A stretch of 64,000 nt of DNA, taken from NCBI GenBank assembly GCA_963822705.1, contig CAWGIX010000001.1, positions 62,001-126,000 of the forward strand, read 5' to 3'. The notes under the pieces were generated by a model. That model saw nothing but the letters and a program-made list of their open reading frames with translations. It did no database searches and was not told the DNA's origin. Below, one piece after another: positions 9,539 to 17,258 of this stretch; within the stretch, counting starts at the first letter, position 1, and each line of letters opens with the position of its first letter. The position numbers and the translations under genes were made by a program. The stretch is from CAVRQM01 sp963822705 (lineage in GTDB: Bacteria; Pseudomonadota; Alphaproteobacteria; Acetobacterales; Acetobacteraceae).

Positions 9539-10210
9539 TCACGAAGCCTCGGCAAAGGCGCGCTGCAGGAACAGACCGCCGGCGGAGAGGCCGGTGGGGT
9601 CGATGCCGTGGCCCAGGCCCGGAACATAGACTGCATCGACCGGCACGCCTTGGGCGCGCAAGGCCTGCTCCGCGGCGCGGGTGGCGGCGACCGGCACCAC
9701 CTCGTCGGCCTCGCCGTGCACCAGCAGCACGGGCGGGCGGGCGGTGGTTTCGGCCAGGCGTTCCGGGGCGACCAGGGCGCCGGAGAACGCCAGGATGGCG
9801 CGGGGCGGCGTGGAGCGGCGCAGGCCGGTGTAGAGCGCCATCATCGCCCCTTGGGAAAATCCCATCAGCGCATAGTCGGCCGCGGACAGGCCGAGCCGCC
9901 CCAGTTCGGCATCGAGAAAGCGGTCGAGGAACGGGCGCGCGGCGGCCACGCCAGCCGCCAGGCGGGCGGGCGAACGGTCCTGAAGGCTGAACCACTGCCG
10001 GCCCTCTCCCGGCATGCCGGGGGGCAGCATGTCGTAGGCTTCCGGCGCGTCGGGGCTGGAGAAGGCAGCGTGCGGCAGGGCGTGCGCCCATTGCGCGGAG
10101 AGGTCGATCAGGTCGTGCCCGTTGGCGCCGACGCCGTGCAGCAGCACCACCAGTTGGCGGGCCGGGCCGCCGGCGCGCGGGGCCACGCTGGGGCCCAAAA
10201 GTTCGTCCAT
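9539..10210 (-). CDS. Phospholipase/carboxylesterase-type alpha/beta hydrolase
   Basis: This 223-residue serine hydrolase belongs to the small carboxylesterase/acyl-protein thioesterase family (Abhydrolase_2). The oxyanion-hole strand LVVLLHGVGANGHDL lies at about residue 20 and the nucleophile elbow GFSQGAM at about residue 117. The acid is in VLLVHGEADEVVP and the histidine in VPGLGHGIDP near the C-terminus, so the Ser-Asp-His triad is complete. There is no signal peptide, so it is probably cytoplasmic. It is divergent from the GluQ-RS gene, with about 40 bp between the two starts, and their promoters must overlap. The natural substrate is not predictable. Confidence 0.88.
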   Translation of the reverse strand: MDELLGPSVAPRAGGPARQLVVLLHGVGANGHDLIDLSAQWAHALPHAAFSSPDAPEAYDMLPPGMPGEGRQWFSLQDRSPARLAAGVAAARPFLDRFLDAELGRLGLSAADYALMGFSQGAMMALYTGLRRSTPPRAILAFSGALVAPERLAETTARPPVLLVHGEADEVVPVAATRAAEQALRAQGVPVDAVYVPGLGHGIDPTGLSAGGLFLQRAFAEAS

Positions 10211-10250
10211 GCTGCTGCTCCGATGTTCTCGCGGCGGTATAGCCGAGGCC

Positions 10251-11207
10251 GTGACACCCACCACCCGCTTTGCGCCCAGCCCGACCGGCCTGCTGCATCT
10301 GGGCCACGCTCGCGCGGCGCTGTTCGCTTGGGAGCGGGCGCGGCGCTGCGGCGGCAGGTTTCTGCTGCGCCTGGAGGACATCGATGCCGCCCGCTGCCGC
10401 CCGGAATTCGCGGACGCGATTCTGGAGGATCTGGAGTGGCTCGGGCTCGACTGGGATGCTTCGGTGCGCGTGCAGTCGCGGCATCTGGCCGAGTACCGGG
10501 CGGTGCTGGAGGCGTTGGACGCGCGGGGCCTGACTTATCCGTGTTTCTGCTCGCGAGCCGACATTCTTCGCGAGGTGGCGGACGCTGCCGCGGCGCCGCA
10601 CACGCCGGATGGCAGCCCGCGTTATCCCGGCACCTGCCGCGCGCTCTCGCCGGAGGCGCGGGAGGAACGCATCGCAACGGGACAGAACTATGCGATACGG
10701 CTCGACATGGATCGGGCGCTATCCGTCACCGGGCCGCTCTCCTACACGGAGAACGGGCAAGGGCGCGTGCCGTGCGCGCCGGAGAAATTTGGAGATGTGG
10801 TGCTGGCGCGGCGGGATTCTCCCAGCAGCTATCATCTCTGCGTCAGCCACGACGACGCCGTACAGGGCGTGACGCTGGTGACGCGGGGCGAGGATTTGCG
10901 GGCGGCAACCGATGTGCACCGGGTCTTGCAGGCGCTGATGGGCCGGCCGGAGCCGCAGTATGAGCATCACGCGCTCCTGACCGGCCCCGACGGCCGCAGG
11001 CTCGCCAAGCGCGACGGCGCGGCGAGTCTGCGCACGTTGCGCTCGGCAGGTTTTTCGCCCGCCAGTGTGCGGGCGCTTGCCGGGCTGGGCCAGGACTCCG
11101 TGGCGGGGGGAGTCCGTTCGCGGCCTCAGCGCCGGCCGCTCCCCGATCCGACACCGGCAACGGAGGAAGTGCCCGTGGTCGCCTTCCCCAGCCGATCAGA
11201 ATCCTGA
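10251..11207 (+). CDS. gluQ: Glutamyl-Q tRNA(Asp) synthetase
   Basis: This 318-residue paralog of glutamyl-tRNA synthetase lacks the anticodon-binding domain and is expected to attach glutamate to queuosine at position 34 of tRNA-Asp. The N-terminus has FAPSPTGLLHLGHARAAL (HLGH motif) and the KRD-type second signature LAKRDGAASLR at about residue 250. Zinc-binding cysteines typical of YadB/GluQ-RS are present as CFCS with a downstream TCR. The GTG at 10251 is chosen because the conserved strand begins immediately after it. The last roughly 27 codons overlap the end of the convergent DUF2382 gene, so the extreme C-terminus may be an extension rather than conserved sequence. Confidence 0.9.
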   Translation: MTPTTRFAPSPTGLLHLGHARAALFAWERARRCGGRFLLRLEDIDAARCRPEFADAILEDLEWLGLDWDASVRVQSRHLAEYRAVLEALDARGLTYPCFCSRADILREVADAAAAPHTPDGSPRYPGTCRALSPEAREERIATGQNYAIRLDMDRALSVTGPLSYTENGQGRVPCAPEKFGDVVLARRDSPSSYHLCVSHDDAVQGVTLVTRGEDLRAATDVHRVLQALMGRPEPQYEHHALLTGPDGRRLAKRDGAASLRTLRSAGFSPASVRALAGLGQDSVAGGVRSRPQRRPLPDPTPATEEVPVVAFPSRSES

Positions 11208-12094
11208 ACTTCCACCTCCTCGCGACGCACGGTGTCGCGGACGGTCTCGACCCGCTCCTGCACGTCCTTGCGGATGCCGACTTCTTCCACGACCCGGGCG
11301 GTCTTGGAAACGACAGGCTGTTCTTCCGTTTCCGTCATCTCGATGGTCTTTTCCGTGAACGCGTCGCCGCCTGCGACGGATCCGCCCGCTACCGGGCGAC
11401 GCTCGATCGACACTCGCTCGTTGCGAAGCCTGATCTGTTCCTCAACCGGGCGCTCGACGACATAACGGCGGATGCGGGCGGTACCGCGAGTTACGGCCCG
11501 CTTGCCTACCTCGAGCGACTCTTCCGCCAGCTGCATTACCTGGTCGGCATCGGTTGCGGTTGTTTTCGAAGCAACCCCGGCCCCTGAAGCAACCCCGGCC
11601 CCTGAGGCAGCCCCGGCCCCTGTAGCAACTCCGGCCCCTGAAGCAAGCCGGCCCCTGAAGCAAGCCCGGCCCCTGTAGCAACCTCGGCCCCTATAGCAAC
11701 CTCGGCCCCTGTAGCATAACCTTGCTCTCCGGTCGCCAAGCCGGTACTGGGTGGCCCGCTCGTCGATGTCGATGGGGGAGTATTGTTCAAGAATCGAAAT
11801 CGCGGTCGACGCGCGGGTTTCATCGGTGACCACGGTGACCACCGTTCCGCCGCCCTCGACCGTGCGCTCGTACACGCTCTCCTCATGCACCGGAGTGCCT
11901 TCCTCCCCGAGAAGCCAGCTCCAGAATCCCTGCCTGGGAGCCCCAGCCGTATCCGATCCATACTGAAGCGCGGGGCTGCCCTTCGCGTAGTGCTGGATGG
12001 AGTCCGCAGAAAATCCGCCGCCCTGCAACGCGCGAATGGCGTCGTTCGCTTGAGCTTCCGTGTCGAATACGGCAACAACCGTCTCGGTGGCCAT
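11126..12094 (-). CDS. DUF2382 (YsnF/AvaK-like) stress protein with repeat linker and compensating frameshifts
   Basis: This 322-residue protein has two parts. Residues of roughly 1-115 form an N-terminal domain starting with MATETVVAVFDTEAQANDAI, a ferredoxin-like fold common in general-stress proteins. The C-terminal DUF2382 domain (about 190-300) carries RRYVVERPVEEQIRLR and EEVGIRKDVQERVE. A linker of tandem 18-bp repeats joins them. The frame seems to slip by one base near 11743 and to be restored inside the repeat near 11650. Corrected for both, the linker reads as regular ATGAEVA/ASGAGLA/ATGAGAA units. As written, about 30 residues become an RGRGCY-type peptide. The function of this family is unknown. 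Its 3' end overlaps gluQ on the other strand. Confidence 0.8.
   Translation of the reverse strand: MATETVVAVFDTEAQANDAIRALQGGGFSADSIQHYAKGSPALQYGSDTAGAPRQGFWSWLLGEEGTPVHEESVYERTVEGGGTVVTVVTDETRASTAISILEQYSPIDIDERATQYRLGDRRARLCYRGRGCYRGRGCYRGRACFRGRLASGAGVATGAGAASGAGVASGAGVASKTTATDADQVMQLAEESLEVGKRAVTRGTARIRRYVVERPVEEQIRLRNERVSIERRPVAGGSVAGGDAFTEKTIEMTETEEQPVVSKTARVVEEVGIRKDVQERVETVRDTVRREEVEVQDSDRLGKATTGTSSVAGVGSGSGRR
11568..11710. repeat. Eight tandem copies of an 18-bp unit inside a DUF2382 gene
   Basis: Eight consecutive copies of gaagcaaccccggcccct (plus-strand reading) fill this stretch. Copies 1 and 2 are identical and the rest differ by one to four bases. Copy 5 (11640-11656) is only 17 bp because one base is lost from the C run, which changes the reading frame of the host gene. 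In the host gene each unit codes for a six-residue Ala/Gly-rich block. The repeat is a linker between two folded domains, and its copy number is likely to vary between strains. Confidence 0.9.
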
Positions 12095-12127
12095 GTGAAC
12101 CTCTTTGCATGATGAAGCGACCCGGGC

Positions 12128-12538
12128 TCAACTGCCCGAAGGGTCGCCCGGTTTCGTTTCTGACGAACGGTTGATGACGACATCCTGTTCCCGCAGGCTC
12201 ACCGTCTCCTGGTATCGGTCCGTGACCTGCACCCGGCGGATACGAACTTCTTCCTTCAAGAACAGCCGCTTCTCCACGACCACCACCTCTTCGAGGATCG
12301 GAATGATGGTCGTGTCGCCCTCTTGCCGGACAGCGGGTTCCGTCTCGACCAGCTGGCGGATCTCCACACGCTCCATCTCGACGTGCTCCGAGGTCAACAA
12401 CTCATCGATCAGTTCATCGCGCGTGCGCGTGACCGTGCTGACCGTCACCCGCCCCGTCACGCGCTGATTGCGCGATAACTCGACTTCTTCCCGGTGAAGC
12501 TTGAGAACCTTTTCTGTTTCTGCCTCGGAGCCGATCAT
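12128..12538 (-). CDS. DUF2382 (YsnF/AvaK-like) domain protein
   Basis: This 136-residue protein is almost entirely a DUF2382 domain. Its strands are rich in Glu, Val and Arg (KVLKLHREEVELSRNQRVTG near the start, EVVVVEKRLFLKEEVRIRRV near residue 95) and resemble the C-terminal domain of the neighbouring gene at 11126-12094. It starts at the ATG at 12538, which overlaps by 4 bp the stop of a small membrane-protein gene, so the two are coupled. A longer reading upstream would add only low-complexity sequence. Proteins of this family are stress-linked in cyanobacteria and other bacteria, but their biochemical role is not known. Confidence 0.82.
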   Translation of the reverse strand: MIGSEAETEKVLKLHREEVELSRNQRVTGRVTVSTVTRTRDELIDELLTSEHVEMERVEIRQLVETEPAVRQEGDTTIIPILEEVVVVEKRLFLKEEVRIRRVQVTDRYQETVSLREQDVVINRSSETKPGDPSGS

Positions 12539-12813
12539 GGATGCCGCGCGTGCGCCTGCCGGGGTGGTTGGCCGAGTCGCGCTCGCGACCGAGCCGACCT
12601 GCGCGACACCAGATCGCGCAACAGGAATCCGCAGGCGACCGCTGCCCCCGCCGCCAACCACGGCTGCCGGCGGGCGCGCTCGGACCACCGCGACAGCACC
12701 ACCTCGAAGCCGCCTGCCGCGTTGATGGCGACCGGCAGCACGCGCCAGTCGAAGAAGCGCTGAAGCGCGCCCGGCTCCGGGGCTTTCTTGGTCATGTATG
12801 ACGCGGTCACCAT
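12535..12813 (-). CDS. Small membrane protein of unknown function
   Basis: This 92-residue protein has one clear hydrophobic stretch (QPWLAAGAAVACGFLLRDLV, about residues 48-67) flanked by arginines, with a very basic tail, so it is probably a single-span inner-membrane protein. I do not recognise the family. Its 3' end overlaps the start of the DUF2382 gene in an ATGA junction, which suggests that the two, and perhaps the next DUF2382 gene, form one stress-related transcription unit. The ATG at 12813 is used; upstream sequence in frame lacks features. Confidence 0.6.
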   Translation of the reverse strand: MVTASYMTKKAPEPGALQRFFDWRVLPVAINAAGGFEVVLSRWSERARRQPWLAAGAAVACGFLLRDLVSRRSARSRARLGQPPRQAHARHP

Positions 12814-12942
12814 GGTGGTCAGCTCCTGCCGGCGGAAGGCCGGGCACACAACACCGCGCCCGTCACAGGGTTGCCGAAATGAAGCGGAACCGGGGTCGGT
12901 GCCCCGTGTTCGGGACAAAGAGCAGAACGCGTGGAGCGGGTG

Positions 12943-15234
12943 ATGGCGCGACCGGTATGGATAAAATCCTACGATGCCCCTGCGGGCGGCTGGGGATCGG
13001 CGCGCTCGCTGGGCGACATTTTGACCCGTGAGGGCGTGCTGGTCAGCGGCAGCCTTGCGCTCACGCGGCAGAACAAGCCCGACGGGTTCATGTGCGTCAG
13101 CTGCTCGTGGTCAAAACCTGCAAACCCCCTGCCCTTCGAGTTCTGCGAGAACGGTGCCAAGGCGACTGCCTGGGAGATCACCAGCCATCGGTGCACCCCC
13201 GATTTTTTCGCGCGACACACGGTGAGCGAGTTGCTCGGCTGGCAGGACTACGACCTGGAGCAGGCCGGCCGGCTGACCCACCCGATGCGATACGAGGCGA
13301 AGACGGACAGATACGTCCCGGTCTCGTGGGCAAAGGCCTTTGCCGAAATCGGGCGCGAGCTGCGCGCCATGCCGGACCGCAAGCGAGTGGTGTTCTACTC
13401 GTCGGGGCGCACGTCCCTGGAAGCCAGCTACATGTATGCGCTGTTCGCGCGCATGTACGGCAACAACAACCTGCCCGACAGTTCCAACATGTGCCACGAG
13501 ACCACCTCGGTGGCATTGCCGAAAAGCATCGGCGTGCCGGTGGGCACGGTGACGCTGGACGATTTTGCCAAAACCGACTGCATACTGTCGTTCGGCCAGA
13601 ACGTCGGCAGCAACGCGCCGCGCATGCTGCATCCGCTGCAGGAATGCGCGCGCCGCGGCGTGCCGATCATCACCTACAACCCGTTGCGCGAGCGCGGCTG
13701 GGAAACGTTCACCAACCCGCAGTCGCCCAGCGAAATGCTGAGCGGGGAGGAGACCCGGATCAGCTCCTCCTACCACCAGGTCAAGGCCGGCGGAGATTTG
13801 GCCGCGTTGACCGGAATCTGCAAAGCCGTTTTGGAACTCGACGACGCAGCGCGTGCGCAGGGCAGCGTTCCGGTGCTGGACGATGCGTTCATTGCCGAGC
13901 ACACACACGGACTCGACGAGTTCAAGGATTGGCTGCGTCGGCAGGACTGGCAAAACCTCGAAGTCCATGCCGGACTGTCTCGCGCGGCGATGCAATCCAC
14001 CGCCGTCATCTATGCTCGCGCCGAGCGCGTCATGGGCATCTACGGCATGGGCCTGACGCAGCATCGGGCTGGTGTCGAAACCGTGCAGATGCTGGTCAAC
14101 CTGCTGCTGCTGCGCGGTAACATCGGCAAGGACGGGGCGGGCATCTGCCCGGTGCGGGGCCATTCCAACGTGCAAGGCCAGCGCACGGTCGGCATCAGCG
14201 AGAAGCCGAAACTCGTGCCGCTCGACAAGATGGCCGAACAGTTCGGCTTCGAGCCGCCCCGCGACACCGGGCTGAACACGATCGACGCATGCGAAGCGAT
14301 CCTGGCGCACGGGATTGACGGATTCTTCCAGCTCGGCGGCAATTTCGTGCGGGCAATTCCGGACCGGGATCGGATGGAGCCGGCGTGGCGACGGATGCGG
14401 CTGACGGTGCAGATCGCCACGAAACTCAACCGCAGCGCCTTGGTGCACGGCGCGATAAGCTACCTGCTGCCGTGCCTGGGGCGCATCGAGATCGACCGTC
14501 AGGCCAGCGGGCCGCAGGCGGTCAGCATGGAAGACAGCCTGGCCTGCATCCACGGCTCGCGCGGCGTGCGCGCACCGGCCTCGAAACACCTGCTGAGCGA
14601 GCCGCGCATCGTGGCCGAGCTGGCCAAGGCGACACTGGATCCGAACCCGAAACTGGATTGGGAAGCATGGGCACGGGACTACCGCAAAATCCGCGCCGCC
14701 ATCGCCGAGAGCTACCCAAAGGACTTTTCCGATTTCGAAGAGCGCATGTGGCAACCCGGCGGTTTTCATCGCAAGCTGGCGGCTTGCCATCGCGAGTGGC
14801 ACACGGAAACGAAAAAGGCCAACTTCATTACCCCGCGCGCGCTGGACGAAGACAAGGACATGCCGGAGCAGGGCTCGGACGTGCTGCGCATGATGACGCT
14901 GCGCAGCAACGACCAGTTCAATACCACGATATACGGCTACAGCGACCGTTTCCGCGGCGTTCACGGCACCCGCATGGTGGTGCTGATGCATCGCGGGGAC
15001 ATGGATCGGCTGCAGGTGCGCGAAGGCGAGCAGGTGACGCTGGCGACCGCTGCCGACGATGGCCACAAGCGCGAGATGCACGGTTTCCGGGTGGTGCCGT
15101 ACGATATTCCGGTCGGCTGCGTCGGTACCTATTATCCGGAAGCCAATGCGCTTATTCCGGTGTGGCACTATGCGGAGGGCAGCAAGACGCCGGCAGTCAA
15201 ATCCGTGCCGGTAAAAATCCGCAAGGCGGCCTGA
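12943..15234 (+). CDS. FdhF/YdeP-family molybdopterin oxidoreductase
   Basis: This 763-residue protein belongs to the molybdopterin-dependent oxidoreductases related to formate dehydrogenase H and YdeP. The N-terminal region has CVSCSWSKP followed by a third cysteine in FEFCENG (about residues 50-75), typical of the iron-sulfur site in this subfamily. Large molybdopterin-binding domains follow (YSSGRTSLEASYMYALFARM, GIYGMGLTQHRAGVETVQ, GNIGKDGAGICPVRGHSNVQ). The C-terminal guanine-dinucleotide-binding domain begins near RMMTLRSNDQFNTT. No FdhD or partner subunit gene lies nearby and there is no Tat signal, so it is a soluble cytoplasmic enzyme. YdeP is linked to acid resistance in E. coli, but the substrate is unknown. 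A GTG at 12931 is an alternative start. Confidence 0.87.
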   Translation: MARPVWIKSYDAPAGGWGSARSLGDILTREGVLVSGSLALTRQNKPDGFMCVSCSWSKPANPLPFEFCENGAKATAWEITSHRCTPDFFARHTVSELLGWQDYDLEQAGRLTHPMRYEAKTDRYVPVSWAKAFAEIGRELRAMPDRKRVVFYSSGRTSLEASYMYALFARMYGNNNLPDSSNMCHETTSVALPKSIGVPVGTVTLDDFAKTDCILSFGQNVGSNAPRMLHPLQECARRGVPIITYNPLRERGWETFTNPQSPSEMLSGEETRISSSYHQVKAGGDLAALTGICKAVLELDDAARAQGSVPVLDDAFIAEHTHGLDEFKDWLRRQDWQNLEVHAGLSRAAMQSTAVIYARAERVMGIYGMGLTQHRAGVETVQMLVNLLLLRGNIGKDGAGICPVRGHSNVQGQRTVGISEKPKLVPLDKMAEQFGFEPPRDTGLNTIDACEAILAHGIDGFFQLGGNFVRAIPDRDRMEPAWRRMRLTVQIATKLNRSALVHGAISYLLPCLGRIEIDRQASGPQAVSMEDSLACIHGSRGVRAPASKHLLSEPRIVAELAKATLDPNPKLDWEAWARDYRKIRAAIAESYPKDFSDFEERMWQPGGFHRKLAACHREWHTETKKANFITPRALDEDKDMPEQGSDVLRMMTLRSNDQFNTTIYGYSDRFRGVHGTRMVVLMHRGDMDRLQVREGEQVTLATAADDGHKREMHGFRVVPYDIPVGCVGTYYPEANALIPVWHYAEGSKTPAVKSVPVKIRKAA

Positions 15235-15271
15235 GAGGGACCGGCGGCTCGCCGAGCCGCCGGATCAGGGG

Positions 15272-15430
15272 CTATGGGCGGACGATGACCGCCGGCCCTG
15301 GTGGCGGCGGAGGCGGTGGCGGCGCGTAGTAGGCCGGCCGGCGGTGGACCGGTTCCTCGACGACGCAGCCGACCAGGGGCAGGGCGGCAGCCCCGAGCGC
15401 GATTGCGATTTTAAAGGCCCGTGCAGACAT
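15272..15430 (-). CDS. Small proline-rich exported or lipoprotein-like peptide
   Basis: This 52-residue product starts with a short signal-like segment (KIAIALGAAALPLVGCVV) whose LVGC end fits a lipobox. The rest is YYAPPPPPPPPGPAVIV, a proline run. It would be anchored to a membrane in the periplasm if real. No family can be named. It is convergent with the oxidoreductase gene and divergent from hslO. Small genes of this composition are easily over-called in GC-rich DNA, but the combination of signal, lipobox cysteine and stop makes it plausible. Confidence 0.5.
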   Translation of the reverse strand: MSARAFKIAIALGAAALPLVGCVVEEPVHRRPAYYAPPPPPPPPGPAVIVRP

Positions 15431-15594
15431 GGGGTGGAAATTCCTCTGACCTCCAGGCGAGCCATCCCGCCCGGCACCCGGGAAACGTAACACGGGCGGC
15501 ACGGTTGAAGCCATCGCGCGGAGTGCCGAGACACAATTTCTCACCAAGCGCGGTCCCGGTAGCCGCGGGGCGGGCCGGTCCCTATCTTCGGACG

Positions 15595-16557
15595 ATGTCC
15601 GACACTCCCGCCTTCCTCGATTCCGGGCGCCCCGACGTGCCCGACCTGGTGGTGGCGCGCGGGATCACCCCGTTTCACCTGCCGCGCCGGCCGGTGCGCG
15701 GGCGGCTGATCCGGCTGGGCAAGCTCGCCGACGCGCTGCTGTCGCGCCATGACCATCCGCACGCGGTGTCGCTACTCTGCGGCCAGGCGCTGGCGCTGGT
15801 GGCGGCGCTCGGGGCCGGGCTAAAATTCCGGGGATCGTTCAGCCTGCAGGCCAAGGGCGACGGACCGGTGTCGCCGTTGCAGGCCGACTGCACCGATACC
15901 GGCGCGTTGCGGTGCTATGCGCGCGTCGACGCGGAAAAAATCGCCGGCGCGCCGGGCGAGCCCACCGCGGCCCAACTGCTCGGGGAGGGAGCGCTGGCGT
16001 TCACCGTCGACCAGGGTGCGGACATGGACCGCTACCAGGGCATCGTGGCGATCGAGGGCGAAGATCTGGCGTCCATGACCCTGCATTACCTGAGCACCAG
16101 CGAGCAGTTGCGCAGCGACATCCGCCTTGCGAGCGCGTCCACGCCGACGGGCTGGCGCGCCGCGGCGCTGGTTTTGGAGCGGGTCGCGGGCAGCGGCGGG
16201 ATCGATCCGGACCTGGACGACGCGGCGCAGGACGAGGCTTGGCGCACCGCCACGACCCTGGCCGCCACCGTGACAGACGGGGAACTGCTGGATGACGACT
16301 TGTCCGCCGAGACGCTGCTCTGGCGGCTGTTCGGCGCCGAGGGCGTGGTGGCCGACCGGCCGCGCGCCCTGGCCTATGGTTGCCGCTGTTCACGCCAGCG
16401 CCTGGCCGGCATCTTGGAGCGGTTCGGCCACGACGACCTGGACCATATGGCGGTGGACGGGGCGATCGTGATGAACTGCGAATTCTGCAACGTGGCTTTT
16501 CGCTTTGCCCGCGAAGACGTCCGCGGCAAGGCGGTCGCCGGCCAGGAGAGAGAGTGA
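15595..16557 (+). CDS. hslO: Hsp33-like redox-activated chaperone
   Basis: This 320-residue protein matches Hsp33, a cytoplasmic holdase that is switched on when oxidation releases its zinc. The N-terminal substrate-binding domain includes the SLLCGQALALVAALGAGLKF helix and FSLQAKGDGPVSPLQADC. The C-terminal zinc site is complete, with CRC near residue 260 and CEFC near residue 298 (a CxC...CxxC pattern). I chose the ATG at 15595 because earlier in-frame sequence has no conserved character. The lipoprotein gene downstream overlaps it in a TGATG junction. Confidence 0.92.
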   Translation: MSDTPAFLDSGRPDVPDLVVARGITPFHLPRRPVRGRLIRLGKLADALLSRHDHPHAVSLLCGQALALVAALGAGLKFRGSFSLQAKGDGPVSPLQADCTDTGALRCYARVDAEKIAGAPGEPTAAQLLGEGALAFTVDQGADMDRYQGIVAIEGEDLASMTLHYLSTSEQLRSDIRLASASTPTGWRAAALVLERVAGSGGIDPDLDDAAQDEAWRTATTLAATVTDGELLDDDLSAETLLWRLFGAEGVVADRPRALAYGCRCSRQRLAGILERFGHDDLDHMAVDGAIVMNCEFCNVAFRFAREDVRGKAVAGQERE

Positions 16558-17258
16558 TGGCGGTTTGGCTTGGGCGCCGCGGGATGCTGGCGTGCTCGGG
16601 CGCGCTGCTGCTGGCGGCCTGCGGCGAGGAGCCGGTGCCGGAGCCGGAGGTTTTTCCGCCTCTGACCTACGGCTATCTGACGAAGCTGCGCCTGAACGTG
16701 GCACATATCGACATCGACGATACCTGGACGCCGTCTTTGGGCGCCGGGGAGCACGTCGAATCGCTCTCGCCGGTGCAGCCGCTCACGGCACTGGGGCAGA
16801 TGGCGCGGGACCGGCTCGTGGCCAGCGGCACCAGCGGGGACGCGCGGTTCATCATTGAGGACGCCTCGATTATCGCCGGTCCTGGGCGCCTCGACGGAGC
16901 GCTGGCGGTGCGGCTCGAGGTGACCGGGCCGGAGGGACGGACCGCCGAGGCCGAGGCCCGCGTGGCCCGCAGCCGTCCGGGTGGTCCCGGCGACCCCGAT
17001 GGCGGTCGCGGCGCGGCGTATCAGCTGACCAAGAACATGATGGACGACCTCAACGTGGAGCTGGAGTACCAGGTCCGAAAGCACCTGCGCGATTTTCTGC
17101 TGTCGACCAGCAGCAGCGAGCCGCCGCCGGGGCCGGTGCAGACCCAGGACTTGCCGCCGCCGCCAGGAATCGCGCCGGCGCCTCCCACACCTCTCGACGT
17201 CGTACCAGCACCTCCCGCACCATTGGGAGGCGATACGGGTCTTATGCCTCCGCCGTGA
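16557..17258 (+). CDS. Lipoprotein of unknown function, proline-rich C-terminus
   Basis: This 233-residue putative outer-membrane or periplasmic lipoprotein has a signal peptide ending in the lipobox LLAAC (Cys at about residue 21). A globular region follows (roughly 30-180), with a pattern of strands and a helix near KNMMDDLNVELEYQVRKHL. The tail of about 45 residues is rich in proline (PPPPGIAPAPPTPLDVVPAP). It is translationally coupled to hslO. I recall proteins of this type following hslO in Acetobacteraceae-like genomes, but no function is known. Its last 17 bp overlap the end of the convergent isocitrate lyase gene. Confidence 0.7.
   Translation: MAVWLGRRGMLACSGALLLAACGEEPVPEPEVFPPLTYGYLTKLRLNVAHIDIDDTWTPSLGAGEHVESLSPVQPLTALGQMARDRLVASGTSGDARFIIEDASIIAGPGRLDGALAVRLEVTGPEGRTAEAEARVARSRPGGPGDPDGGRGAAYQLTKNMMDDLNVELEYQVRKHLRDFLLSTSSSEPPPGPVQTQDLPPPPGIAPAPPTPLDVVPAPPAPLGGDTGLMPPP

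Noticed and set aside
11571..11720. A CRISPR array in the repeated stretch
   Set aside because: The units are contiguous 18-bp copies without spacers and code for an Ala/Gly linker.
13111..15168. A 685-codon open frame antisense to the molybdopterin oxidoreductase gene
   Set aside because: Its product is His/Arg/Gln-rich without domains. Long antisense frames are expected opposite GC-rich genes, and the plus-strand protein is a clear family member.
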